Shown: positions 6,658-15,137 of the stretch, one piece after another
How the letters are laid out: each line of letters opens with the position of its first letter
How positions within the stretch are numbered: the stretch's first letter is position 1
DNA from: Azonexus sp.
GTDB lineage: Bacteria; Pseudomonadota; Gammaproteobacteria; Burkholderiales; Rhodocyclaceae
DNA length: 39,327 bases
Assembly: GCA_030691385.1 (NCBI GenBank)
Contig: JAUYEI010000095.1
Location: 1 to 39,327, forward strand
Direction of reading: 5' to 3'
Translations under genes and position numbers: made by a program
The notes under the pieces: model-generated
Told to the model about the DNA's origin: nothing
Databases searched by the model: none
The model's input: only the letters and a program-made list of their open reading frames with translations

Positions 6658-7287
6658 TTTTTGATTGTTCTGATGACTACAGCGGTGAATGACGAATAGC
6701 TGCGCGGAAGCTTTCCGGACCGCAGTATCTGCAACATCAAAAATGCGCGCCATGCGGCGCGGCACGATGAAGCCTTCATATTCTGACAGTTGTCCATGAC
6801 AGCCACATGACCGCACAGCAACGGCGCCGATCTTGTCGAGCCGAGACGGGCAAACCATTTCCCGAGATTCCTGCACTGTTAGCAAACAACCTCGTCATAT
6901 TGGCGAACAAGGCTCAGGCCGCCGGCATGCCGCATGGTGCGCTAGGAATAACGGGTTGCGTGATGCCCAAATTTCTATAGACTCCCACTACATAACCATC
7001 CTACACATGGAGTAGTCGCCTGCTGTAGCCGCCTTTAATAATCAACGTCTTGCGCCGCAAATGAGTGGGCGGTATGGCTCCCATCGCCCGCTCCACATCG
7101 AATTCAGGCAGGTCGCTGATCTGCAAAAAAAGCCAACCGTCAGCGGTTGGCTTTTTTGTTGTCGAAGTCGGGCTACTGAAAGCCACTTTCAATCATCCGT
7201 TCATCATGCGGTTTGCTGGCGCCCGACTCCTGAAATTGCTGGCCTGCGAAACGACATAGTCGCGATCCAAATAAAGGATGGCAGCTA
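6658..7287. other. Intergenic stretch at the border of the accessory region
   Basis: No convincing gene is seen here. Open frames exist on both strands but lack ribosome binding sites and recognisable motifs. The base composition shifts from the AT-richer accessory genes to the GC-rich backbone across this stretch, and a strong symmetric hairpin terminator lies at 7125-7157. An attachment site might be here, but no repeat of the left border could be matched because the left border is outside the window. Confidence 0.4.
7125..7157. terminator. Bidirectional rho-independent terminator
   Basis: AAAAAAGCCAACC (7126-7138) pairs perfectly with GGTTGGCTTTTTT (7145-7157) around a 6-base loop. Because the stem is bounded by A-runs on one side and T-runs on the other, it can terminate in both directions. 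It insulates the large sensor gene at 7288 from the accessory region. Confidence 0.85.
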
Positions 7288-10200
7288 GTGGTCGGGCTGG
7301 CTACAATCTGTGCGAATTGTGAATCGCTTGTGATGATTCTGCAGGGATCCCTTGGCATCCCGTCTGGAGGGGCTTTGGCAGCAAACGGGAATGAACAGCA
7401 AGCGCTTCGCGTCGTCGCCTTTGGCGCATCAGCGGGCGGCTTGCAGGCGCTGCGCCCCATCATTCGTGGCTTGAAGCGCCAGGGCACAGCGGTCTATGTG
7501 GTGGCGCACCACATGTCGCCCAAGCATCCGAGCAACCTGCCGGAACTCCTGGCCGACCGTAGCGAAATGACCGTGGTCCAGGCTCGCGGCGGCGAGCGAC
7601 TGCTGGCCGACCATGTTTATGTCTGTCCTCCCGGCCATCACATCGAGGTGCGTGGTGCATGCCTCGCCCTGACAACAAGCGACGAGACAAGCCACATCGC
7701 CCCTTCTGTCGACCTGCTCTTTCAGTCCGTGGCGGAATGCTTTGGTGACCGGGCGGTTGCCGTCATCGTCTCCGGCTCGGGACATGATGGAACCGCCGGG
7801 GCCGGGGCGATCAACGCGATGCGCGGCACGGTCATCGTCCAGTTGCCGGAAGAGGCGGTGCAGACCGGCATGCCCGAAGCGGCCATCGTGGCCGGCGTCG
7901 TCGATCTGATCGGCGGCGTAGACCAGATCGCCGACTGGCTGAACCAGGTTGATGGGCTCAAGGAGGTCAGGAATGCGGAACCACTCGATGCCAGCAACCA
8001 GACCTTTGCCGAGCTTTTCCGCCGGGTAACTGCGGCGACCGGCCTCGACCTCGATCAGTACAAGGAAAATACGCTGCGCCGCCAGACTATCCGCCGTTGC
8101 CGTGCTCTGGGTCTGGGCTCTCTCGAGGAGTATCTGGCCCATGTGACGGCGCAGCCGGAGGAACTGCAGAGGCTGCAGCAGTCGTTCATGATCTCGGTGT
8201 CATCATTTTTCCGCGACCCGGCGGCCTTCGAGGCACTGGAAAAAACCCTGCGCCGCCTGGTTGCCGGCAAGGTTCCCGGGGACTCCATCCGGGTCTGGGT
8301 GCCGGGCTGCGCCACCGGCGAAGAGCCTTACTCCATCGCCATTCTGCTGGCCGAAATCCTGGCTGAGCGCCTGAGTAGTTTTGCCGTTCACGTTTTCGCT
8401 ACCGACATCGACCAAGGTGCTCTCGAGTTCGCCCGGGTCGGGGTCTACCCGAGCGAAGGCCTGGACGGCCTCAGTGCGGAGCGCCAGGAGCGCTGGTTTG
8501 CCCCGGAAGGCGGTGACTGGCGGATCAAGAAGGCGATCCGCGAACTCTGCGTCTTTTCGCTCCATGATGTCACTGCCCATCCGCCTTTCATCAAGATGGA
8601 TCTGATCAGTTGCCGCAACTTGCTGATCTATTTCAAACCCGAGCAGCAGACCGAACTGATCAATACTTTCCACTATGCCTTGAACCCGGATGGCCTGTTG
8701 CTGCTCGGCCGCTCGGAATCCACCGGCTTCAATTCGCCCTTGTTCGAGAGCCTGGACGGTGGCCAGAAAGTCTATCGCCGGCGGACCGGAACGGCGCCGC
8801 GCCCCCTGCGTTTTGCCCGTCTTGCCATGCCGATTTCCGGCGCCATTCGCCCGATTCTGGCCAGAGCCAACGTCGCTCCCCAGCGGCAGTCGCTGCAAAG
8901 TGCAGCCCTGGCGACCATTGCCGGGGCCTATGGTCCCCCGGGGGTGTTGGTCAATGGCAGCTTCGAACCCCTGCACTTTTTTGGCTCCTCGCGACGATAT
9001 TTTTCGCTGCCCGAGGACACTGCCGATTTTTCGGTATTCGCCCTCTGCCTGCCGGAGTTGCGCAACGAGCTGAAAGCCATCGGCTACCGGCTGATCCAGG
9101 AGGGGCTGAGCCATCTGGAGGGCGTTCCGGTCGAGATCATGGTCGGTAGCGAAGCCTTGCGGGTCCGTCCGGTCCTCCGGCGGGTCGATTCGACACCCGA
9201 CAGTGGAGAATGGACTTACCTTTTCAATTTCGAAGAAACCCGTCTGCCATCCGGCGCCGTCGTCGCCAGCTTGGACGATGGCCGGACCGAGGACATCGTG
9301 CGACTGCGCCAGGAGCTGGCCGACACCCGCGAACACCTGCAGGCGGTCATCGAGGAACTGGAAGCTTCCAACGAGGAACTCCAGTCGCTCAATGAAGAAG
9401 TCCAGTCGTCCAGCGAGGAGTTGCAGGCTTCCAACGAAGAACTTCAGTCGTCCAACGAGGAATTGACCACTCTCAATGACGAGTTGCGCGTCAAGTCCCA
9501 GGAGGCGACGCTCCTCAACAACACGCTGGGCAATATCCAGAATTCGATTCGCAACAGCCTGGTCGTGGTGGACCGGGAAGGGCGCGTCACCCGCTACAAT
9601 CCGCTGGCAACCCGCATCTTCGGCCTGGTGGCCGGCGACCTCGGGCAGTCCCTGTTCGGTATTCCCTGTCATCTGCAATTGCCTGACCTGCGCGCCAACA
9701 TCAATGGTGTCCTGGCCAGCGGTACCTCGGTGGTGGAGCGGGTCAATCAGGGCGAGTTTCATTTCCTGATGCAGATCGATCCCTACCGGAATGAAGTGGG
9801 GAACAATGCCGGCGCCGTCCTGACTTTTGTCGATATTTCCGATCTGTACCGGGCTGAGGTTGCTCAGGAAAGCAGCGAAGTGCGTTTTAGCCAGGTCTGG
9901 GAGTCCAGCCTGGAGGGCTTGCTGGTTGTCGACCAGGGCGGTCGTATGGTCATGGCCAACCCGGCCGTGGAAAAGATGTTCGGCTACGCCCCGGGGCAGC
10001 TCCTCGGCCTGTCTGTGGAAATCCTGGTACCGGAGAGTATCCGCCAGCGCCACGTCGGGGAGAGGAAAGCCTTCTTCAGCACGCCGGGGCAAAAGCGGCC
10101 GATGTCCGTGGTCCGCGATATCTGTGGTGTCCGTCGCGATGGCAGCGAGTTTTTCGTCGAAATCAGCCTGAGCAGCATGGACGTGGATGGGGAGCACTAC

Positions 10201-11856
10201 GCTCTGGCCACGGTCGCTGATGTCACCGAGCGCAAGCGTGTCGAAGCCGAACTGGAACGCCATCGCAACTCGCTGGAGGCGCTCGTCGGCGAGCGGACCA
10301 GCCAATTGTCTGATCTCTACAACCGGGCGCCCTGCGGCTACCATTCGCTGGACGCCAATGGCGTTTTCGTCAATATCAATGCGACGGAGTGCGACTGGCT
10401 AGGTTACCGCCGCGAGGAAATTGTCGGCCAGCGGCGGGCCATGGATCTGATGACGCCTGAAAGCCAGGCAATCTTTCAGGAGAATTTCCCGCGCTTCCTG
10501 GCCGCCGGCGAATTGGGTGGCCTGGAAATCGAGTTCCGGCGCAAGGATGGCAGCCTTCTTCCCTTGCTCTTGAACGCCCGGGCGGTTTACGACGAGCACG
10601 GACAATTTCTGCACAGCTTGTCCACCAGCATCGACAACACTGTCCGCAAGAAGGCCGAACAGGACTGGATCGCCGCCCGCCAGGCGGCCGAGACCGCGAA
10701 TCGGGCGAAGAGCGCCTTCCTGGCCAATATGAGCCATGAAATCCGCACCCCCCTGAATGCGATCATCGGCCTTGGCAATATCCTCAAGCGTGGCCATGTC
10801 GATCTCCGGCAGGAAGAACTGCTCGTCAAGATCGACCGCTCCGCCCAGCATTTGCTGACCGTGATCAACGACGTTCTCGACTTGTCGAAGATCGAAGCCG
10901 AAAAACTCGAACTGCAACTGAGTGATTTCGACCTCAGTGAGGTCACCGCCAACATCGCCTCGATGCTGCAGGAAAAGGCTGCCGCCAAGGCCCTGAAGCT
11001 GACGGTAAGCTGCGAGCCGATCGGCCACCGGGTGCGCGGCGACGTCACGCGTTTTACCCAGTCTCTGCTCAATCTTGCCAGCAACGCCATCAAATTCACT
11101 GAAGCAGGTGTTGTCGCGGTCCGCATTCGCCAGTTGGACGAGGGGGACGGCAAGGTTCTAATCCGCGCCGAGGTCCAGGACAGCGGGATCGGCATCGCGC
11201 CCGAAATCTTGCCGCGGCTGTTCACGCCCTTCGAGCAAGCCGATGCCTCGACTACCCGGAAATACGGCGGCACCGGTCTTGGCCTGGCCATCACCAAGCG
11301 CCTGGCCGAATTGATGGGGGGCGAATCCGGCGCCACTAGCGAGGTCGGGGTGGGCAGCACCTTCGGGTTCACCGCCTGGCTGGAAAAGAGTGCCGCCGGT
11401 GCCATGGAGGACAGGCCGGAAGATGGGGCGATCAGCGCCGAAGCGGAATTGCTCAGTCAATTTCTCGGCAGTGCCATCCTGCTCGTGGAAGACGAACCGA
11501 TCAATCGCGAGGTGGCGCTCACCTTCCTCGAGGATGCCGGACTGACGGTGACGGCGGTGGCCGATGGCGCCGAAGCCCTGGCTCAGGCCCGCCAGAACAG
11601 CTTTGCGCTGGTTCTCATGGACATGCAGATGCCGGTCATGGACGGCCTGGAAGCCACCCGGCAGATTCGCGAACTGCCCGGCTGGCAGAACATTCCCATT
11701 ATTGCGATGACCGCCAATGCCTTCGCCGAAGACCGCCGGCGTTGCCTTGAGGCGGGAATGAACCACTTCGTGACCAAGCCATTCGAACCCAACAATTTTT
11801 TTGCCTCCCTGCGGTATTGGCTGACTGTTGGACGGCGGGGCGGTATCGGCGGCTGA
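7288..11856 (+). CDS. CheB-CheR-PAS hybrid sensor histidine kinase with receiver domain
   Basis: This 1522-residue protein joins chemotaxis enzymes to a two-component kinase. In order: a CheB methylesterase domain (~40-230; GASAGG with Ser48, His75, Asp167); a CheR methyltransferase domain (~240-505; SAM motif VWVPGCATGEEPYS); a linker; a coiled coil of repeated S-N-E-E-L units (~667-740); three PAS-like domains (~750-850, 865-985, 1005-1125); a HisKA domain (NMSHEIRTPLNAI, His1150); an HATPase domain (DSGIGIAPE, GGTGLGLAI); and a C-terminal receiver (DEPINRE, phospho-acceptor Asp1445 in LMDMQMP, Lys in VTKPF). No membrane segment is evident, so it is probably cytoplasmic. The start is a GTG with AGGA about ten bases upstream; an ATG at 7333 lacks a ribosome site. 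No other chemotaxis gene is adjacent, so its methylation substrate and output are unknown. Confidence 0.9.
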   Translation: MVGLATICANCESLVMILQGSLGIPSGGALAANGNEQQALRVVAFGASAGGLQALRPIIRGLKRQGTAVYVVAHHMSPKHPSNLPELLADRSEMTVVQARGGERLLADHVYVCPPGHHIEVRGACLALTTSDETSHIAPSVDLLFQSVAECFGDRAVAVIVSGSGHDGTAGAGAINAMRGTVIVQLPEEAVQTGMPEAAIVAGVVDLIGGVDQIADWLNQVDGLKEVRNAEPLDASNQTFAELFRRVTAATGLDLDQYKENTLRRQTIRRCRALGLGSLEEYLAHVTAQPEELQRLQQSFMISVSSFFRDPAAFEALEKTLRRLVAGKVPGDSIRVWVPGCATGEEPYSIAILLAEILAERLSSFAVHVFATDIDQGALEFARVGVYPSEGLDGLSAERQERWFAPEGGDWRIKKAIRELCVFSLHDVTAHPPFIKMDLISCRNLLIYFKPEQQTELINTFHYALNPDGLLLLGRSESTGFNSPLFESLDGGQKVYRRRTGTAPRPLRFARLAMPISGAIRPILARANVAPQRQSLQSAALATIAGAYGPPGVLVNGSFEPLHFFGSSRRYFSLPEDTADFSVFALCLPELRNELKAIGYRLIQEGLSHLEGVPVEIMVGSEALRVRPVLRRVDSTPDSGEWTYLFNFEETRLPSGAVVASLDDGRTEDIVRLRQELADTREHLQAVIEELEASNEELQSLNEEVQSSSEELQASNEELQSSNEELTTLNDELRVKSQEATLLNNTLGNIQNSIRNSLVVVDREGRVTRYNPLATRIFGLVAGDLGQSLFGIPCHLQLPDLRANINGVLASGTSVVERVNQGEFHFLMQIDPYRNEVGNNAGAVLTFVDISDLYRAEVAQESSEVRFSQVWESSLEGLLVVDQGGRMVMANPAVEKMFGYAPGQLLGLSVEILVPESIRQRHVGERKAFFSTPGQKRPMSVVRDICGVRRDGSEFFVEISLSSMDVDGEHYALATVADVTERKRVEAELERHRNSLEALVGERTSQLSDLYNRAPCGYHSLDANGVFVNINATECDWLGYRREEIVGQRRAMDLMTPESQAIFQENFPRFLAAGELGGLEIEFRRKDGSLLPLLLNARAVYDEHGQFLHSLSTSIDNTVRKKAEQDWIAARQAAETANRAKSAFLANMSHEIRTPLNAIIGLGNILKRGHVDLRQEELLVKIDRSAQHLLTVINDVLDLSKIEAEKLELQLSDFDLSEVTANIASMLQEKAAAKALKLTVSCEPIGHRVRGDVTRFTQSLLNLASNAIKFTEAGVVAVRIRQLDEGDGKVLIRAEVQDSGIGIAPEILPRLFTPFEQADASTTRKYGGTGLGLAITKRLAELMGGESGATSEVGVGSTFGFTAWLEKSAAGAMEDRPEDGAISAEAELLSQFLGSAILLVEDEPINREVALTFLEDAGLTVTAVADGAEALAQARQNSFALVLMDMQMPVMDGLEATRQIRELPGWQNIPIIAMTANAFAEDRRRCLEAGMNHFVTKPFEPNNFFASLRYWLTVGRRGGIGG

Positions 11857-12020
11857 GTTTGCCTTCGGTCGACATCCGGTTGTGGGATTTTCGAAATGTC
11901 TTGTGGCGATCAACGGCGAGTCCAGAGCGGCGTGCTATCCAGGCAAGAGACCTTCTGATCAATAACCGGCGGAGTTGGCGGGGGGAGTGATTCCCGTCGC
12001 CGTTTCACTTTTCGCGGCAG

Positions 12021-12653
12021 TCAACCGAGCAGTTTTCGCTGGTCGAGGTATTTTTCGAGGATTTCCAGGCGGGCGAGCGGGTCGTCGAGTTCGAGCAGTT
12101 TTTGCTTGGCGAGGTTCTGGATGGGCAGGACTTCGGTGATGCGGAAGCCGACCCATTCGGCCTCGTCGTAGCGGTGCGGTTCGGGCAGGCGTTCGGTGCC
12201 GAGGTCGTCGACGACGCGGCGGAGCAGCGGGACGAGGCGCAGGCGTTCGGGCGGTAGCGGCGTCGGGCCGCTTTCGGCGAGCAGTTCGACGCTGGCTTCG
12301 AGCTGGTTGTTGGCGCCGACGCTGGTTTCGATGATGCGGAAGCGCCGGCTGCCGTGGGCGGTGATCATCAGGATGCCGAGCTGTTCCATCTCCCAGTCGC
12401 CGATGCTGGCCAGCGTACCAACCGCGTGCGGCTCGGCGGTGGCACCGACTTCGCTGCCTTTTTCGATGAGGCAGACGCCGAAGGGCGAGCCGTCTTTCAT
12501 GCAGGCGGCGGCCATGTCGAGGTAGCGTTGCTCGAAGATTTTGAGCGGCAGGACGCTGCCCGGGAAAAGCACGGTGTTGAGCGGGAAGAGCGGGATGCGC
12601 ATCGTTTCGACGGCGTTGCCGGTCGGCGAGCGGACGAAGTCGAACCAGCCCAT
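12021..12653 (-). CDS. Lon N-terminal (substrate-binding) domain protein without protease
   Basis: The 210-residue product begins MGWFDFVRSP, and from residue 18 shows the Lon substrate-binding domain start (MRIPLFPLNTVLFPGSVLPL, then IFEQRYLDM). It ends with a helical segment (LDDPLARLEILEKYLDQRKL). The AAA+ and protease domains of Lon are absent, as in the stand-alone LON-domain family (PF02190). GAGGAG seven bases upstream supports the start at 12653, four bases after the ubiX stop, so the two are co-translated. Its role is unknown; adapter or peptide-binding functions have been proposed for the family. Confidence 0.85.
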   Translation of the reverse strand: MGWFDFVRSPTGNAVETMRIPLFPLNTVLFPGSVLPLKIFEQRYLDMAAACMKDGSPFGVCLIEKGSEVGATAEPHAVGTLASIGDWEMEQLGILMITAHGSRRFRIIETSVGANNQLEASVELLAESGPTPLPPERLRLVPLLRRVVDDLGTERLPEPHRYDEAEWVGFRITEVLPIQNLAKQKLLELDDPLARLEILEKYLDQRKLLG

Positions 12654-12654
12654 G

Positions 12655-13266
12655 TCAGCGCTCCTCGCCCCAGCGCTGCATCAGCGTGTGCGGCACACCG
12701 ATCTGGTCCATGACGCGGGCGACGACGAAATCGACGATGTCCTGGACGCTTTGCGGGTGGTGGTAGAAGCCCGGGCTGGGCGGCAGGATGACGGCGCCGG
12801 CGCGGCTCAGACGCAGCATGTTTTCGAGGTGGATGGCCGAAAACGGCGTTTCGCGCGGCACCAGCACGAGTTTGCGGCCTTCTTTCAGGACGACGTCGGC
12901 GGCGCGTTCGATCAGGTTGTCGGCCAGTCCCTGGGCGATGGCGGCCAGCGTACCCATGCTGCACGGACAAACGACCATGGCATCCGGCGGGTTGGAGCCG
13001 GAGGCGACCGGGGCAAACCATTCCTCGCGGCCGAAAACCGCCAGTTTTTCCGGGTTGACCGCAGGAAAGCGGGCGAGCAGGGCGGCCTTGGCATCGCTTG
13101 GGCGCGACGGCAGTTCGAAATCCAGTTCCTGCTTGGCGACGACTTGCGATGCTTGCGAGTAGAGCAACTGCACCTGGCAGCCGGCTTCGAGCAGGCATTC
13201 GAGCAAGCGCAGGCCGTAGGGCATGCCGGAGGCACCGGTCAGCGCGAGGCAAATCGTTTTAGACAT
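12655..13266 (-). CDS. ubiX: Flavin prenyltransferase UbiX
   Basis: The 203-residue protein matches UbiX along its length. It has the N-terminal FMN-binding loop LALTGASGMPYGLRLLE, VCPCSMGTLAAIAQGLADNL, the basic segment KLVLVPRETPFSAIHLENML, and PPSPGFYHHPQS near the C terminus. UbiX attaches a dimethylallyl group to FMN, making the prenylated flavin cofactor used by UbiD-type decarboxylases in ubiquinone synthesis. No ubiD is in the window. Its start overlaps the end of the Gx-transporter-like gene by 8 bases and its stop lies 1 base from the LON-domain gene, so it sits in a tight minus-strand operon. Confidence 0.93.
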   Translation of the reverse strand: MSKTICLALTGASGMPYGLRLLECLLEAGCQVQLLYSQASQVVAKQELDFELPSRPSDAKAALLARFPAVNPEKLAVFGREEWFAPVASGSNPPDAMVVCPCSMGTLAAIAQGLADNLIERAADVVLKEGRKLVLVPRETPFSAIHLENMLRLSRAGAVILPPSPGFYHHPQSVQDIVDFVVARVMDQIGVPHTLMQRWGEER

Positions 13267-13795
13267 TGGGCGTATCCGAGGGCGCAGGTTCAGCCAGCAG
13301 TTTAGCCGCGATCAGGCCGTTGATGGTGCCGAAAACCAGTGCCGCGGCGGCGAAGATCGGGGTGAGCAGAAAGACCCCGTCGTGCGGGATGAGCCAGACG
13401 CGGGCGAGCAGCAACTGGCCGCCGATGTGGGCGAAGGCGGCGAGGATGGACAGGCTGACCGGGCCGAACCAGCGCCCCGGTAGATGGCGGGCGAGGCCGA
13501 GGGTGAGCAGGCTGAGCGTGGTGCCGGTCAGCGACAGGAAGAAGCCGGGGGCGAGGAAGAAGCCGAGCAGCAGGCTGCCGGCCAAAACCCGCAGGGCGCT
13601 GACCCAGACCGCCGTGCCCCAGCCGTAGCGGGTGAGGACGACGAGGGTGACGATGTTGGCCAGCCCCGGCTTGACGCCGGGCAGCGGCGACGGGATGGCG
13701 GCGTCGACCAGCGACAGGCCGACCGCCGCCGTGGCCAGCCAGGCGACGCGGCGGTCCTCGGCGGTGACCGTTAACTCAATAACTGATCGAGTCAT
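13259..13795 (-). CDS. Gx-transporter-family membrane protein (heptaprenyl diphosphate synthase component I-like)
   Basis: The start MTRSVIELTVTAEDRRVAWL at 13795 gives 178 residues with about five membrane helices (for example VGLSLVDAAIPSPLPGVKPGLANIVTL and VSALRVLAGSLLLGFFLAPGFFL). The P-x-P-G-x-K-x-G-L-A-N-I pattern is typical of the Hpre_diP_synt_I / Gx transporter family, which resembles ECF substrate-binding subunits. It overlaps the NusG-domain-II gene by 20 bases and ubiX by 8 bases. The pairing of a Gx-type protein with a NusG-II protein recurs in other bacteria, often near ApbE/flavinylation genes. The transported substrate is unknown, though proximity to ubiX is compatible with a flavin or prenyl link. 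Confidence 0.8.
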   Translation of the reverse strand: MTRSVIELTVTAEDRRVAWLATAAVGLSLVDAAIPSPLPGVKPGLANIVTLVVLTRYGWGTAVWVSALRVLAGSLLLGFFLAPGFFLSLTGTTLSLLTLGLARHLPGRWFGPVSLSILAAFAHIGGQLLLARVWLIPHDGVFLLTPIFAAAALVFGTINGLIAAKLLAEPAPSDTPNV

Positions 13796-14150
13796 AGACC
13801 TTGGTCCGCCCGGCGATCTGGACGCTGACGCGATTCGGGGCGCAGATGGCAATTTCGCCGGGGCGCATGAGCCAGCCTTGCTTGACGCAATACTGGCGCG
13901 GGCTGGGGTCGGAGACGACGCGGGCACGGCCCGGCTCGACGGCGATCAGCGTGGTGCCGAGCGGGCCGCTGACTTCGTATTGCTTGCGCGCCTTGAGGTC
14001 GACTTCGGCGAAAACCTTGCCCTCCTGGCGGATGATGGCGCGGTCGGCCAGGCCGCCCTGCCAGAAAACCGGGATGCTGGCGCCAACGGCGGCGGCGCTG
14101 AGCAGCATGATCAGCCAGTCGCCGGGGCGGATCAGCGCCAGCCAGGACAT
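13776..14150 (-). CDS. NusG domain II-containing membrane-anchored protein
   Basis: The 124-residue product has one N-terminal membrane helix (DWLIMLLSAAAVGASIPVFW). An extracytoplasmic domain follows, with the features of the NusG domain II family (DUF1312): V-D-L-K-A-R-K-Q-Y-E-V-S-G-P-L-G near the start and the conserved C-V-K-Q-G-W-L-M-R-P-G-E-I-A-I-C-A-P-N-R segment near the end. The two Cys of that segment could pair. The gene is directly upstream of, and overlaps, the Gx-transporter-like gene, so the two probably act together at the inner membrane. The exact function is unknown. Confidence 0.8.
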   Translation of the reverse strand: MSWLALIRPGDWLIMLLSAAAVGASIPVFWQGGLADRAIIRQEGKVFAEVDLKARKQYEVSGPLGTTLIAVEPGRARVVSDPSPRQYCVKQGWLMRPGEIAICAPNRVSVQIAGRTKVYDSISY

Positions 14151-14166
14151 GGCCGGCGGGGAGATA

Positions 14167-14203
14167 TTTCAATTTTGGCCATTTTTTCCGGTTGACCGTG
14201 GGA
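14167..14203. repeat. 37-bp dispersed repeat, copy 1
   Basis: This intergenic sequence between rapZ and the NusG-II gene matches 24201-24237 at 34 of 37 positions. Both end TTTTTTCCGGTTGACCGTGGGA, with three differences in the first 15 bases. It is likely a dispersed genomic repeat; no protein or RNA function is evident. Confidence 0.7.
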
Positions 14204-14221
14204 TTGGTGCCGGGCCGTCGC

Positions 14222-15067
14222 TCAGCTACCGGCCAGCGTGCGGTGGCGGACCAGCACCCGGGCCCGCGTGGCGAATTCGTTGGCCAGCCATTCGGCCATG
14301 TAAACCGAGCGGTGCTGGCCGCCCGTGCAGCCGATGGCGACCGTCAGGTAGTTGCGGTTGTCGCGGATATAACAGGGCAGCCAGGTGGCGACGAAGCGGC
14401 AGATGTCGTCGCGCATGTGGCGGACATCTTCCTCGGCTTCGAGGAAGTTGATGACCGGCTGGTCGCGGCCGGTCAGCGGGCGCAGTTCCGGGTCGTAGTG
14501 CGGGTTGGGCAGGCAGCGCACGTCGAAGACCAGATCGGCGTCGAGCGGGATGCCGTGCTTGAAACCGAAGGACTCGAACATCAGGGTCAGGCCCTGGCCG
14601 GGTTCGGCCTCGATGAACTGGCGCACCCATTCGCGCAGGCCGGCGGCCTTCATGTCGCTCGTGTCGATGCGGTGGCCGAGCGTCGAGATCGGTTCGAGCA
14701 AGGTGCGTTCGGCCCGAATGGCTTCGACCAGCGTCTGCTCGGCCGTGGCCAGCGGGTGGCGACGGCGGGATTCGGAGTAGCGCTTGAGCAGCGTTTCCTC
14801 GTTCGAGAAGAGGAACAGGAAAGTCGGCTCGATGCCGGCTTCTTTCAAGGTTTCGAGTTTTTCCGGGACGAGGTCGATGCCGTGCCCGGAGCGGCCGTCG
14901 ATGGCCACGGCCACTTTCTGCACGCCTTCATCCTTGAGCATGCGGGCGAGAAAGGTCAGCATCACCACCGGCAGGTTGTCGACGCAGTAATAGCCGGCGT
15001 CTTCCAGGAGATTCAGGGCGACCGATTTGCCCGAGCCGGAGAGACCGCTGATGAGAATGAGTTTCAT
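14222..15067 (-). CDS. rapZ: RNase adapter protein RapZ
   Basis: The 281-residue protein begins MKLILISGLSGSGKSVALNL, with a Walker A motif (GLSGSGKS). It continues with DNLPVVML and AIDGRSG, and ends with the C-terminal signature YLTVAIGCTGGQHRSVYMAEWLA, all hallmarks of RapZ (YvcJ family). In enterobacteria RapZ binds nucleotide metabolites and small RNAs and directs RNase E to control glucosamine-6-phosphate synthase; YvcJ relatives are GTP/ATP-binding. In many proteobacteria it neighbours hprK/ptsN genes, which are not seen here. It is divergent from the amidohydrolase at 15138 and separated from the downstream NusG-II gene by 71 bp holding a 37-bp repeat. Confidence 0.93.
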   Translation of the reverse strand: MKLILISGLSGSGKSVALNLLEDAGYYCVDNLPVVMLTFLARMLKDEGVQKVAVAIDGRSGHGIDLVPEKLETLKEAGIEPTFLFLFSNEETLLKRYSESRRRHPLATAEQTLVEAIRAERTLLEPISTLGHRIDTSDMKAAGLREWVRQFIEAEPGQGLTLMFESFGFKHGIPLDADLVFDVRCLPNPHYDPELRPLTGRDQPVINFLEAEEDVRHMRDDICRFVATWLPCYIRDNRNYLTVAIGCTGGQHRSVYMAEWLANEFATRARVLVRHRTLAGS

Positions 15068-15137
15068 GGAGGCAGAGCATAATCAAGGCGGCGCCCCGTA
15101 TCAACCCGCGGCATAATATAAAAAACAGGAGACGACC

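Noticed and set aside
6658-6885. Longer N terminus for the 100-residue secreted protein
   Set aside because: It would place 76 residues before a clear signal peptide; the internal ATG at 6657 is the natural start.
7001-7192. 63-codon minus-strand frame across the terminator
   Set aside because: It translates through a perfect bidirectional terminator hairpin and has no ribosome site, so it is unlikely to be coding.
8203-10344. 713-codon open frame antisense to the large sensor kinase
   Set aside because: It is a high-GC mirror frame of a gene with complete domain evidence; it has no start signal or recognisable domain.
13042-13065. Repeat-like TTTTTCCGGGTTGACCGC in ubiX
   Set aside because: It needs an inserted base and has further mismatches, and it encodes ordinary UbiX residues, so chance is the simpler reading.
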